From Verrucomicrobiota bacterium (lineage in GTDB: Bacteria; Verrucomicrobiota; Verrucomicrobiia; Opitutales; Opitutaceae), in contig JACRKC010000083.1 of the NCBI GenBank assembly GCA_016235555.1, positions 1 through 64,000 of the forward strand: 64,000 bases of DNA, in the 5' to 3' direction. The notes under the pieces were generated by a model that searched no databases, was not told the DNA's origin, and saw only the letters and a program-made list of their open reading frames with translations. A program made the translations under genes and the position numbers. Numbering within the stretch: position 1 is the first letter of the stretch; each line of letters opens with the position of its first letter. Positions 37,526 to 46,358 of the stretch are shown one piece after another.

Positions 37526-37854
37526 CGGGCTTCGGTGAGTCTGCTCGATGTGTGGATCGCAATCGCAACCAAAGCGGTGTTTTCCTGATGGAGGTCGATA
37601 AATTCGCCCTGGCTTGTTGCGGCGGGCACGGTGGACCTGCGATGATCACTCTTCGCGATGATCGAGCACGGCATCTCGTTTGAACCGCGCGCGGAACCGA
37701 CGTCCCGCACTGCCACCCAATCAGTCGCCAGCCCGCCTCACGATCACTCTCGGGTTGAATCATGCGATCATCAGGGGAGTTCTGGCCGCTGAGAGACCCA
37801 TCAGCACTGCGCCGCTCAGCCAGTGGATTGCTCCGAGCCGCAACGACGGCAGGA

Positions 37855-38052
37855 ACCAAGGCAGTGATAGCCCGCGCGCTTATACCAGTCCGCGATCATC
37901 TCAGGGTAGTCGTCGCCGTCGCTCCATAGCGATTGCGTGTGCAGGTTGCCCTTGAACCAGCGTGGCGCGGACATGGCCGGCTCGGCGGCCACGGCGGAAA
38001 AAGCAAACAGCGCGCCCGCGAACGAAATCAGTAGACGCGGAATGGGGTGCAT
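37855..38052 (-). pseudogene. N-terminal remnant of a PHP-type phosphoesterase
   Basis: A signal peptide (L-L-I-S-F-A-G-A-L-F-A-F-S-A-V-A-A) is followed by W-F-K-G-N-L-H-T-Q-S-L-W-S-D-G-D-D-Y, close to the first metal motif of PHP-domain proteins but with Q in place of the expected second His. Homology stops near residue 63 (A-G-Y-H-C-L), and an unrelated 15-residue tail ends the frame. Most of the catalytic domain is missing. Confidence 0.65.
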
Positions 38053-38091
38053 AAGGGAGGAGCAGGTGGATTACGGGAGGTTGCGCGGATG

Positions 38092-39270
38092 TCAGTCTTT
38101 CAGCTTGGCGGCGGCGGTTGCGGCGGTGACAGGACCGAGAACGAATTCGAGAAACTGGAACGCCTGCTCGTTCGACTCCGGATTCGGCGGATGCTCAGGA
38201 CGATTCGTCATCGCCACCCGGTTCTTGTAACCGAGGAAGTGATTCACCGCGACCGCGTGGTTGAGCGCGACCCAGCGGGCCGGGAAGTCCTCCGCGCCGC
38301 CGGAGACGAGGAACGGCCGCGGTGCCATGAGCGCATGCAGCTCGGGCAAGTCGTGCCCGCTCTCGAAGATCGCTTTGTAGGAGCCGGTGCGCGGGTTGTC
38401 GGGCTTGACGAGGCCGGGTTTCCGTTTGGTCGTCGGGTCGAACCCCAGATACCACGGTTCCCAATAATTCACGTTGCCACGGGACTCGTCGAAGACGATG
38501 CCGCCATCCGACCACACGCCGCAGGCAAACTTCTCGTAGAGGCTCGACGCGAACATCGCCCACTTGCCGCCATACGAATGCCCCATGACGCCAATGCGCG
38601 CCGGATCGACTTCAGGACGCTGCGCCAGCGCCGTGTGACAATTGGCCGCGATGTAGGCGAGGTAGCTCAACGGCTGGCACCGCGCCCCGTTGACGAGCGG
38701 CTGGCGTGAGTCGCCCGGAGAGCCGATCGCGAGCGTGACGAAGCCGCGCCGCGCGAGTTGCAGCGCGAAATCGCGATCCTGGCCGCGACTGCCCTCCGTC
38801 ATCATCTTCTTCGCCTGTCCTTCGAGCGGGCCCTGGTAGGCGACGCTCACTTCCGGCACATAGTAGGGCACGAGCACGGACGGCCGGGGAGTGTTACCCG
38901 GCGGCACGAGCAAGAAACCGTGCTGCATCACCCCGGGTGCGACTTCGATCCGAACGCGATACTGGCTGATGCCGTCGCGGAGTTCCGTTTCCAAAAGCTC
39001 CAGCTTCGGACGGGCGAGCAACTCGGGCCACGGACCCATCCGGTCGTGCCAATACTTCAGAATTTCCGCGCGTCGTGCCGGCCACTCCGCCGGGGACGCC
39101 ACCGGACGGCCATCGTAAGACTTCAGCGGCGACACATAGCTTCCGAGCTGCCCGGCGAACTTCGCTGGCGGTGCGAAAAACGGCCGGAGCTTTTCGGGAA
39201 GGGCTTGGGGTGTTTCGGCCGCCCCGCATCGCATGGCGCAAACCAGCGGTAGAACGAGCGAATATCTCAT
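38092..39270 (-). CDS. Exported acetyl-esterase-like alpha/beta-hydrolase
   Basis: 392 residues with a short signal (L-V-L-P-L-V-C-A-M-R-C-G-A-A-E). The alpha/beta-hydrolase nucleophile elbow is G-V-M-G-H-S-Y-G-G-K-W (about 225-235). The C-terminal part has M-A-P-R-P-F-L-V-S-G-G-A-E-D-F, giving the acidic residue, and a candidate His in R-P-E-H-P-P-N-P. Related proteins of sugar-degrading clusters act as carbohydrate esterases. It precedes the Gfo/Idh gene by 20 bp on the same strand, consistent with one transcript. Confidence 0.85.
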   Translation of the reverse strand: MRYSLVLPLVCAMRCGAAETPQALPEKLRPFFAPPAKFAGQLGSYVSPLKSYDGRPVASPAEWPARRAEILKYWHDRMGPWPELLARPKLELLETELRDGISQYRVRIEVAPGVMQHGFLLVPPGNTPRPSVLVPYYVPEVSVAYQGPLEGQAKKMMTEGSRGQDRDFALQLARRGFVTLAIGSPGDSRQPLVNGARCQPLSYLAYIAANCHTALAQRPEVDPARIGVMGHSYGGKWAMFASSLYEKFACGVWSDGGIVFDESRGNVNYWEPWYLGFDPTTKRKPGLVKPDNPRTGSYKAIFESGHDLPELHALMAPRPFLVSGGAEDFPARWVALNHAVAVNHFLGYKNRVAMTNRPEHPPNPESNEQAFQFLEFVLGPVTAATAAAKLKD

Positions 39271-39290
39271 GGGCTTTTCATGTAGGAGAA

Positions 39291-40298
39291 TCAGTTCTTC
39301 AGCTTGGCGACGGCTTCGGTTTTCGCTTTCGCGAGCACCTCTGCCAGCGCGACCGGTGCTCCGCCCTGGCGCTTGCTTTCATCGGCGGCTTCCATGAACG
39401 CGAAAATCTCAATCGTCTCCTCCGGATTGACCGGGGATTTGCGGGTCTTGAAAAAACGGGCGATTTCGAGGCAGAGGTCTTCGTAGCCGCCGCCTTTTTC
39501 AATCTGCGCGATGGACTTCGTGCCGAAGACCGTCGCGCCGAACCCGGCCTTGCCTTTGTGAATGCCGCGATAGGTGCCTACGCGCCCGTCCTTCCATACG
39601 CCGGTGACGAAATCCGTTTCCCTGGTCATGCTGCGGCTGACGGTTTGGCAGCCGGTGCCCAAAAACACAAACAGCGGCTCGATGCCGTGAATGCCGTAGA
39701 AGAACAGGTCCGGCGTGCCGGTCGAGTGCGAGCACGGGCCCCAGGTCGCGGCGCCGAGGATGGGGCCAATCGTGTCATTCGCCACCGCCGCCCGGATATC
39801 CGCGGCGAAACGGAGCGTCGAACTGGAGAAGACGGGCACGTTGTGTTTCTTCGCCAGCTCGAAAATCGCGACCGCGTCCGCGAGCGAGCCGGCGATGGGT
39901 TTGTCAATCCACAGCGGCTTGCCGGCCTTGATGACCGGGATGGCTTCCTGCCAATGAATCCGGCCGTCCACGCTCTCAAGCAGCACCACGTCCACCTTCT
40001 CCAGCAGCGCGGGGATGGAATCCACGATCTCGACTCCTTTGGCCCGGATTTGCTCGGTGAATTTTGCCACGCGGTCGCGGCTGGCGGGCAAGTCGGTGCC
40101 GCCGGGATAACCGGCGACGACCTTGAAGCCGGCCAGATCGCCGGCGGCCTTGGCACTGTTGAAAATGCCGACAAAGGCCGGCACATGCGATGTGTCCAAG
40201 CCGATCATGCCGATGCGGATCGGTTGGGCGGCTGGAACTTGGGCGTCGGAAATTCGGCAGAGGCCGAAGCAAGCGAGAGTGAGAAGCAGTTTTTTCAT
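39291..40298 (-). CDS. Sec-exported Gfo/Idh/MocA family protein
   Basis: 335 residues. The signal peptide MKKLLLTLACFGLCRISDAQ is almost the same as that of the CehA/McbA-like protein at 30896, because both lie at the end of boundary repeat A. The Rossmann start is I-G-M-I-G-L-D-T-S-H-V; the Lys is in W-I-D-K-P-I-A-G. It is the close paralogue of the protein at 29799 (similar core, similar C-terminal region with E-E-T-I-E-I-[FY]-A-F-M). Classical dinucleotide glycines are replaced in both. Substrate is unknown. Confidence 0.84.
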   Translation of the reverse strand: MKKLLLTLACFGLCRISDAQVPAAQPIRIGMIGLDTSHVPAFVGIFNSAKAAGDLAGFKVVAGYPGGTDLPASRDRVAKFTEQIRAKGVEIVDSIPALLEKVDVVLLESVDGRIHWQEAIPVIKAGKPLWIDKPIAGSLADAVAIFELAKKHNVPVFSSSTLRFAADIRAAVANDTIGPILGAATWGPCSHSTGTPDLFFYGIHGIEPLFVFLGTGCQTVSRSMTRETDFVTGVWKDGRVGTYRGIHKGKAGFGATVFGTKSIAQIEKGGGYEDLCLEIARFFKTRKSPVNPEETIEIFAFMEAADESKRQGGAPVALAEVLAKAKTEAVAKLKN

Positions 40299-40649
40299 AG
40301 GTTGGGTCGAGGTTGGGTTTGGAGGAAGCCAGTTACTTCAGGCCGAAGTGGCGGTCGGCGAAATCAAGATAGCACTTCCAATCGAAAGGCGTGACGTCGT
40401 GGACGCCGCTGCGGATATGGTAGCTGATCGCTCCCATCTGCGGTTGATTGATGGGCGGCAGGTCTTTCACTCCCAGGCCCGCCGCGCCGAACAGGCGATA
40501 CACCGGCTCTGCATGCAGCGCGGACAGAAACTCACCACGCGGGTCGGCCTGCTGGTCTCGCTCGGCGCTGGCCACGTAGACCGGACGTGGTGCCATCAGG
40601 GCTATCAGCATGTGCTGGTCAAACGGCAGATCGCTGACGCGCTCGTTGT
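40238..40649 (-). repeat. Boundary repeat A, copy 2
   Basis: The counterpart of 33278-33690. Here the esterase tail belongs to the complete gene 40333-41685, and the shared signal peptide heads the Gfo/Idh gene at 39291-40298. The two copies differ at a modest number of positions, fewer than one in six by eye. Confidence 0.85.
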
Positions 40650-41685
40650 ATTTCTTGAAGTTGTCGCAGAACCAGTGTGGATAACTGTAGTTGATCTGAT
40701 GCACCGATTCGCCAAACACGCGGCGGCTGAGCTTGGCGCCGCCGCAGCCGGAGTCGTTTGAGATTACGATCGCGAAGCGTTCATCCTCGGCGCCGGCCCA
40801 CAGCGCGGTCTTGCCCAACCGTGAGTGTCCCATCACGGCCACGCGTTTGGCGTCGATGGCGGGGTCGCGTTCGAGATAGTCGAGCGCGCGGCTGAGCCCC
40901 CACGCCCAAGCGGCAATCGATCCCCACTCGTCTGACGCCGGCTTTGTCTGCCCGACCCGATAAAACAGGGGGTGGACGCCATTTTTGAACCCGTCATCAA
41001 AATCGGGATCGATGTCCCCATAGTAGGCGGTCGCCAGAGCGTAACCGCGATCCAAAATGGCATCCACATCCCACCGCTTGCTTTCGGTTCCGCGCGTCGC
41101 CTCCGTGGCGCGATTCTTGACATAGCCTTGTTCGGCGCGTCCGCGTTGCCAGCTTTCGGACACCTTGATGCCGGGGTCAGCGTGAATCGCCTGGTTCCCG
41201 CCGAAGTTCAGGCCGAGGAATGTCGGAACCGGCCCCGGAGCGCTCGCCGGGATATACAGTAGCAGATCCATGCGCGGCCCCTTCTCATCGGCCGAGAAAT
41301 AGACTGCGACCTGCTTTCTCGTCGCCTTGCCGCCGAGCGCACCGCGAGTTTCGTCAAAGACTTTGAATTTCAGATCAATCGGCGCCGGTGGCCGCCGGCC
41401 GAACATCTCGGTCCGAAACAGCTCCAGGATTTCCACGCGTCGTTTCCGCGTCCAGGTCTCCGCATCCGTCACGCGCTGCCCGTTTTTCAACACGAGTGCA
41501 TCGGGCAGCTCGTAGGGTGGCACCTTGCTTTCGTCGCGGTTCTCGGGCGGAGGCCTTTTTCGCGGCGTGGTAGGCGTGTCGGCCGCCACGATTCGGGCCG
41601 GCCACGTGACAGCGGACAAAGCCGCTAAGCCGACCCCCACCACAACGACAGATTTCGTGAGTTTAGATTGCATCGGAATTTTCAC
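40333..41685 (-). CDS. CE15-like 4-O-methyl-glucuronoyl methylesterase
   Basis: 450 residues with an N-terminal export signal ([15 protein letters not shown]). The CE15-type nucleophile elbow [13 protein letters not shown] is at about 285-297. The family's S-N-D-S-G-C-G-G-A region follows directly. The catalytic His is in [12 protein letters not shown] near the C-terminus. CE15 enzymes cleave ester bonds between glucuronic acid side chains of xylan and lignin alcohols, or other glucuronate esters. Length and motifs are complete. Its 3' quarter is duplicated at 33372. Confidence 0.9.
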   Translation of the reverse strand: MKIPMQSKLTKSVVVVGVGLAALSAVTWPARIVAADTPTTPRKRPPPENRDESKVPPYELPDALVLKNGQRVTDAETWTRKRRVEILELFRTEMFGRRPPAPIDLKFKVFDETRGALGGKATRKQVAVYFSADEKGPRMDLLLYIPASAPGPVPTFLGLNFGGNQAIHADPGIKVSESWQRGRAEQGYVKNRATEATRGTESKRWDVDAILDRGYALATAYYGDIDPDFDDGFKNGVHPLFYRVGQTKPASDEWGSIAAWAWGLSRALDYLERDPAIDAKRVAVMGHSRLGKTALWAGAEDERFAIVISNDSGCGGAKLSRRVFGESVHQINYSYPHWFCDNFKKYNERVSDLPFDQHMLIALMAPRPVYVASAERDQQADPRGEFLSALHAEPVYRLFGAAGLGVKDLPPINQPQMGAISYHIRSGVHDVTPFDWKCYLDFADRHFGLK

Positions 41686-41699
41686 TTTAGGTTAGAGAA

Positions 41700-43166
41700 T
41701 CACTCGGCGCGAAGATAGAGCACGGCATCGCCCTTGAACGGCGCTTGGAACTGACGCTTCGCGCCACCGGCCACTTTCTCACCGGCTCGCTTCTCGGCTG
41801 TTCTCGGATTGAACCACTCAACGGCCATTGCGCCTTTCGCGGCGGAAACATCCACTGTCACTTCGCCACCATCGGGAAGATAGACGAGGTATTCTTTCCC
41901 CGGACTGGCCAAACAATATTCCGTCGAAGATAATTCGTTGCGTGGCGTCATGGCCGCGAGGTTCATCCGCTCCGCGTAGGCGCGCGTGTGGCCCATCGCT
42001 GGCCGCGCCAGCACGATGGCGTAGGCGTTGTCTTTCGCATACGTCATCACGCCGTCCGGCTGCGAGAGGTCGAGCGGGTCCATGTAGATGGGGTTGTAGC
42101 CGCGAAGAAAACTCTTCCATACCCATGCGTGGTCGGCGCGCTGCTGGCTGGTCCGAGTCATGCACGCGTTGTTCCAGGTGTGATCGGTGTCGAGGATTTC
42201 GACCTTCTTTCCGGTCGCGGCGGGTGGGCTGACCGAATAAGGATCGCTCGGGCCCCACGCGGTCGCTCCGGGCGAGACCCATTTGGCTGCGCTGGCGAAC
42301 AACGCATCGTTGGCGGCGATCTTGTCCTTTTGGCTCCCGGCCACGAGGGTCGTCATTCCCACGGGGTGCTGCTTCGGTTTGCGCGCCTGATACTCGTTCA
42401 CATAGCGGACCATTTCCCTCTGCCAGTGCAGGATGTCGGGATGATAAAGGCTCTCGTTCGAGATTTCGTAGAGCACGTTGTCCAAGCCATTCACGGCATC
42501 GACGACCTTGCGGATGTAGGCGCGCTGCAGCTCGGTAATCGCGGGGACCTTGAGCATCTGCACTTCGAGTCCCTGGCCATCGGCGTTGGGATCGCCGTCG
42601 ATGCCGCTGATATTGTTGGCGGCGTTCATCGGATGCCCGGCCCAGGTGTCCGGCTTGATGCGCAGGCACCAGCCCTCGAAGAGCATTACGGAGACATAAA
42701 TCCCGCGACGTTGCGCGGCCTGCACGCGCGACCTCAGCCGCTCGAAGTGGACGTCGTCCCACTGTGCGAAATCGAACTTCGGCAGTCCGTCGAGCGCCGC
42801 GCCCGGTCCGGTGCGTTTCCAGGGATGCTGAGCGGTGAAGCGCAAGGGCGCCTGCTTTTCATTCCAGCCTGTCCATTCGCTCAACTCGTAGCGCCACAGG
42901 CGAACGAAGTTGTGGCCGTGCTTCGCGAGGAAATCGAGAAAGGCATCGAAGTCGAACGCCGGCGGCGGCTGCGTCACGCCTATGTCCTGAATCGTGTTCC
43001 AGGGATGCGACCCCGTGAGGTAGATGGCCTTCCCTGAACCGTCGGTGAAATAACGCGGATTGGCGGGATGCACGCGGAGCGGTCCGGCCGCCTCGGCCGC
43101 GACCAAGCAATGAATCAAGGTGCAGGCGGACAACGCGGCGGCGATTTTCGACCCAATTGTTTTCAT
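41700..43166 (-). CDS. Exported TIM-barrel glycoside-hydrolase-like protein with C-terminal beta domain
   Basis: 488 residues from ATG 43166, giving a signal peptide (S-K-I-A-A-A-L-S-A-C-T-L-I-H-C-L-V-A-A). The barrel contains H-P-W-N-T-I-Q-D and the acid/base-type motif V-L-Y-E-I-S-N-E-S-L-Y-H (about 220-231), as in clan-A-like glycosidases. A small beta domain (Y-L-V-Y-L-P-D-G-G-E-V...W-F-N-P-R-T-A) ends the protein. It is related in layout to DUF4038/GH140-like proteins, but the exact family is uncertain. The extended frame upstream of 43166 is antisense to the next gene and not used. Confidence 0.8.
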   Translation of the reverse strand: MKTIGSKIAAALSACTLIHCLVAAEAAGPLRVHPANPRYFTDGSGKAIYLTGSHPWNTIQDIGVTQPPPAFDFDAFLDFLAKHGHNFVRLWRYELSEWTGWNEKQAPLRFTAQHPWKRTGPGAALDGLPKFDFAQWDDVHFERLRSRVQAAQRRGIYVSVMLFEGWCLRIKPDTWAGHPMNAANNISGIDGDPNADGQGLEVQMLKVPAITELQRAYIRKVVDAVNGLDNVLYEISNESLYHPDILHWQREMVRYVNEYQARKPKQHPVGMTTLVAGSQKDKIAANDALFASAAKWVSPGATAWGPSDPYSVSPPAATGKKVEILDTDHTWNNACMTRTSQQRADHAWVWKSFLRGYNPIYMDPLDLSQPDGVMTYAKDNAYAIVLARPAMGHTRAYAERMNLAAMTPRNELSSTEYCLASPGKEYLVYLPDGGEVTVDVSAAKGAMAVEWFNPRTAEKRAGEKVAGGAKRQFQAPFKGDAVLYLRAE

Positions 43167-43204
43167 GGTTGTTGGTTGCTTGAGGTGGAGGAGAAATCGG
43201 GTGG

Positions 43205-44956
43205 TCAGGGACTCGAGCTGGACGGGGACGGCCCGCCCAACGTGAGGACCCATTCGCCCTTGGATGGCGGAACGAGACGATGCACGCCCGGCGTCTCGAC
43301 GCTGCAACGCGCCGGCGCGTAGCGACCACGAACGGGATCAAACCAACGAACTGCGAGTGGAACTGAAAACGTCGACACATCCACCTCGATGGCTTCGTTG
43401 TCCGGGAGGTAGGCGACCGCGCGGTCTCGCCCCGCGATCTTTGCCAAGACCGCGCGTCGCGCCCATGCCTCGGGCTGATTGCGGATGAGTTCAGGCGCCG
43501 GCTCCAATCGCCACCACTCGAGGGCGGCCAGAAAGTCGTGCAAGTATTGCATCTGTGAGGCGCTCTCCCATTGGAGCGCCTTCTCCCAATAATCGTATTT
43601 CTCCGGGTCGGTGATCCACTTCCAGATTCCGCCATTGCCGAGCGTAACTTTGGGCGACACGTCGCCCGCACCGTAGGTGTAGCCTTTTGCACCCGACAGC
43701 CAGCTCAGCCACGCGTGCGACCGGGCGTCTACTGCCTGCCAAGCCTTCTCGCCCTGGCCGTCATACATCGCTTCGAGGTTGATCACGGGCTTGTGCGGCT
43801 CGTGGCGGTAGGCGTGCAGCATCCACTCGGATGCGTGATGCGCGCATCGTTCGCGGTTGCCTTGGTTGTGCCCGGATTGAACGCCTGCGAAATCGAGATA
43901 CGGCTGATCGTAATACTTCATCGTGTAGGTGGGAATCGGCTCCCGCGAAGGCGTGCCGGGATGCTGCGTGATCAGGTGGACGGTGGTGGCGTCCCGGGTG
44001 GCCCGGCCCACTTCATCGGCCAACGGCATGAAGTTGCTGTCGAAGCTCGGCGAGAAGATGACGAAGTTACCGAAGAGTCGCGCCACGATTTGCCTGGAGA
44101 AAAGGCACGCGGCGGCGGATTCCGGATACCTGTTCACCGGCTCCATCAGCCCGATGAGCATGACCACGAATCCGGCCTCGTTGGCCTGTTGAATCTTGCG
44201 CTCGAACGCCTGCCAGAAAGCGGGATTGCCCTGAAAACACGCCTCGTCGTGAAACGGCACCACGCCATCCCGGTTGGTCTCGCCGGCCCACTTGGGCGCC
44301 GGGGCCACCTGAATCAGGGGGAAGCGCTTCGCCCTGCGGTCGGCGAGGTAGCGGTTCCACTCGTCCTCGTTGGACCGCATCGGCGCCGCCCACGCCGTGT
44401 CACCCATCCAGAGAAACGGCGTGCCGTCACCAAAGGTTAGGTAACGGCGATCGTCGCTCACCTTCAGAAAGCCGCGGCGATAAAGCGTGTTTTCGCCACG
44501 ATACGGAGTCACTTCGACGGTGCCACGCCTGCCGTGCAGGCCGGAGTTGCCGGCATCGGAGCACTCCGTCTCCCATCGCCACGTGCCTGCGATCGGAAAT
44601 GCGCACCGGATGCGAAACACGTCGCCGCCGTCCCAGAAACCGTAGGTGGCGAGGACGCGGCCTTCCGGCCCGGAATAGCGGACTCGCAGGGTCACATCGG
44701 CGTAGGGATTGTCGTAGTTGCGCGTGCTCGTCAGCGTCTGCTCCCAGCGTTCCCACGCGTGCGGCCAGTGAGCCGCCGCGCCCTGCGACGACGCGACCAC
44801 GGCGAAAAAAACCGCCGCACCAAGCGCCAGCGATGAAGGCCGGAGCGAAAGCGCAAGTGCATGTCCGAAAAATGCCCACCGGCGCGAGGCGGCCTTCACG
44901 TGCTGCGCTGGAATCGAGATCGGGGTTTTCATGGTGAACGACGGAGGGGAATTCAT
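43205..44956 (-). CDS. Exported DUF5060/DUF4038 (GH140-like) glycosidase
   Basis: 583 residues as drawn; an ATG at 44932 would shorten it by eight. After a long export segment (L-A-L-G-A-A-V-F-F-A-V-V-A-S-S) there is an N-terminal beta domain (W-E-Q-T-L-T-S, D-V-T-L-R-V-R-Y-S-G, about 65-155: DUF5060). The DUF4038 barrel follows: G-T-P-F-L-W-M-G-D-T-A-W, then N-L-E-A-M-Y-D-G with a likely catalytic Glu. The C-terminal domain has V-A-Y-L-P-D-N-E-A-I-E-V-D-V and V-R-W-F-D-P-V-R-G. GH140 enzymes of this type release apiose from plant polysaccharide; I infer only a glycosidase of that general fold. Confidence 0.84.
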   Translation of the reverse strand: MNSPPSFTMKTPISIPAQHVKAASRRWAFFGHALALSLRPSSLALGAAVFFAVVASSQGAAAHWPHAWERWEQTLTSTRNYDNPYADVTLRVRYSGPEGRVLATYGFWDGGDVFRIRCAFPIAGTWRWETECSDAGNSGLHGRRGTVEVTPYRGENTLYRRGFLKVSDDRRYLTFGDGTPFLWMGDTAWAAPMRSNEDEWNRYLADRRAKRFPLIQVAPAPKWAGETNRDGVVPFHDEACFQGNPAFWQAFERKIQQANEAGFVVMLIGLMEPVNRYPESAAACLFSRQIVARLFGNFVIFSPSFDSNFMPLADEVGRATRDATTVHLITQHPGTPSREPIPTYTMKYYDQPYLDFAGVQSGHNQGNRERCAHHASEWMLHAYRHEPHKPVINLEAMYDGQGEKAWQAVDARSHAWLSWLSGAKGYTYGAGDVSPKVTLGNGGIWKWITDPEKYDYWEKALQWESASQMQYLHDFLAALEWWRLEPAPELIRNQPEAWARRAVLAKIAGRDRAVAYLPDNEAIEVDVSTFSVPLAVRWFDPVRGRYAPARCSVETPGVHRLVPPSKGEWVLTLGGPSPSSSSP

Positions 44957-44974
44957 GGAGCTGAAATGATGAGC

Positions 44975-46321
44975 CTAACGCCCGGGGCGGGCGTCGGCTG
45001 GTGGCTGGTCGAGATATTTTCCGTCCTGAAAATCGATGATCGTGCCGCGCGCCTGGTAGGCCATCGGGTTGGGGTCGAGCCAGTCCACAAGCGCGCGCTT
45101 GAGCGCGAAGGCGAAGAACTGGTTGCCGGCCGGCGTATAGTGCCCATTGTAGAGGCGCTTGAGGTAGGCGGCGGCCGGGATGCGGAACTGCGCGAAGTCT
45201 GCGACGTGCGCATCCAGCGCGTCGAAGGTCGGAATGCCGCGCTCCTTCAACCACCCGAGCAGCGCGAGATTGGCCTCGAGTTTCGGCGCGCCCTCGCACG
45301 CGCGCAGCGCTGCGCGCGTGCCGTAGCTCAAGACGACCATCACGCGGCGCCCATGCTGCGACGCAAACGCGTGCAACTGCTCCATCACGTGCAGGGTGCT
45401 GGCGCGCGCAACGTAGTCTCCGAGCTTGGCCGCGGACTGGCGCCGGCTCGCTGCGTCGGTAAAGTCGAATTTCACCTCCGCCCACTCCGCCAGCCGGCGA
45501 ACGCGATCCTGAGGCACGTCGGGCACGCCTTCCTGCATCGCAGTCAGGTGGACAAACTCGTGGTCGGCCATGATCGCGCGCGTGCGCTCGAGCGACACTA
45601 GCTCGCGCAGCGCCGCCGGTGTGGGACACGCGCTCGGAATCTCCTCCCAGTGGCCGGAGTCGAGGTTCGGGCGCAGGTGCGTCCACGGGTTGCCGTGAAA
45701 CATTTCGCTGGAGCGCTCGGAATTGATGATGAAGCTGCGCCACCGCATCAACGTCCGCCGGTGATCGTCGTCGTAGAGGTTGAAAATCAGATACGGCGCC
45801 TGCACCGCCGCCTGCTCCATCCGCCGCAAGCGGGCGAAGGCCTGGAACACGCCGTAGCCACCCACGCCGAAATTCCGGATCGGCTCGCCGAGATGAGCCG
45901 CGAGGTATTCCTGCCACGTCTCGCCGTCGCTGACTTGGTGGCACTGGGTGAAACTGTTGCCATAGGTGTTCACGCGACACGGGCGGTCGGCGTAGTTGAT
46001 GACCTTGCGCTCGCCAGCCGCCCCGTAGCGGTAAACGGTGCGGGAGCCGTCCACGCCGTCACGTTGGACGCTGTCGCTCGGCACGTAGCCCAGTTCGGGA
46101 TCGAACTTCGCCCATTGGTTGTTGGGCGGCGGTTGGAGGAAAGCCTCGATGTGCGCGGCGGACACCACGCGTCGATGGCGCGCACCGAGCCACGCGTCGT
46201 AACGGAGCGCCGGACCGGCGGACGACTTCGATGGCGCGGGAGCATCGGCGGACGACGCACGGCCGGTGAGCAGCGCGGTCGCGCCGAGCGCGGCGGATTC
46301 GAGGAATTTTCGGCGTTGCAT
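44975..46321 (-). CDS. Tat-exported SGNH/GDSL hydrolase
   Basis: 448 residues. A twin-arginine motif M-Q-R-R-K-F-L-E-S-A-A-L-G opens the protein. SGNH blocks can be read: N-T-Y-G-N-S-F-T-Q-C (block I nucleophile Ser), N-F-G-V-G-G-Y-G (block II Gly), and G-H-Y-T-P-A-G-N at the C-terminal side (block V with catalytic His). Members of the superfamily remove acetyl or other acyl groups from carbohydrates. It lies 18 bp downstream of the DUF4038 gene's neighbour on the same strand and would act in the periplasm on esters left by the other esterases. Confidence 0.82.
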   Translation of the reverse strand: MQRRKFLESAALGATALLTGRASSADAPAPSKSSAGPALRYDAWLGARHRRVVSAAHIEAFLQPPPNNQWAKFDPELGYVPSDSVQRDGVDGSRTVYRYGAAGERKVINYADRPCRVNTYGNSFTQCHQVSDGETWQEYLAAHLGEPIRNFGVGGYGVFQAFARLRRMEQAAVQAPYLIFNLYDDDHRRTLMRWRSFIINSERSSEMFHGNPWTHLRPNLDSGHWEEIPSACPTPAALRELVSLERTRAIMADHEFVHLTAMQEGVPDVPQDRVRRLAEWAEVKFDFTDAASRRQSAAKLGDYVARASTLHVMEQLHAFASQHGRRVMVVLSYGTRAALRACEGAPKLEANLALLGWLKERGIPTFDALDAHVADFAQFRIPAAAYLKRLYNGHYTPAGNQFFAFALKRALVDWLDPNPMAYQARGTIIDFQDGKYLDQPPADARPGR

Positions 46322-46358
46322 GGTGATCGTGTCCGGGGCGATGCCCGCTTTCCGAATT

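Noticed and set aside
37303-37859. Overlapping minus-strand frames as intact small genes
   Set aside because: They are disrupted pieces of different frames with only one short glycosidase-like stretch; no full domain or start region fits.
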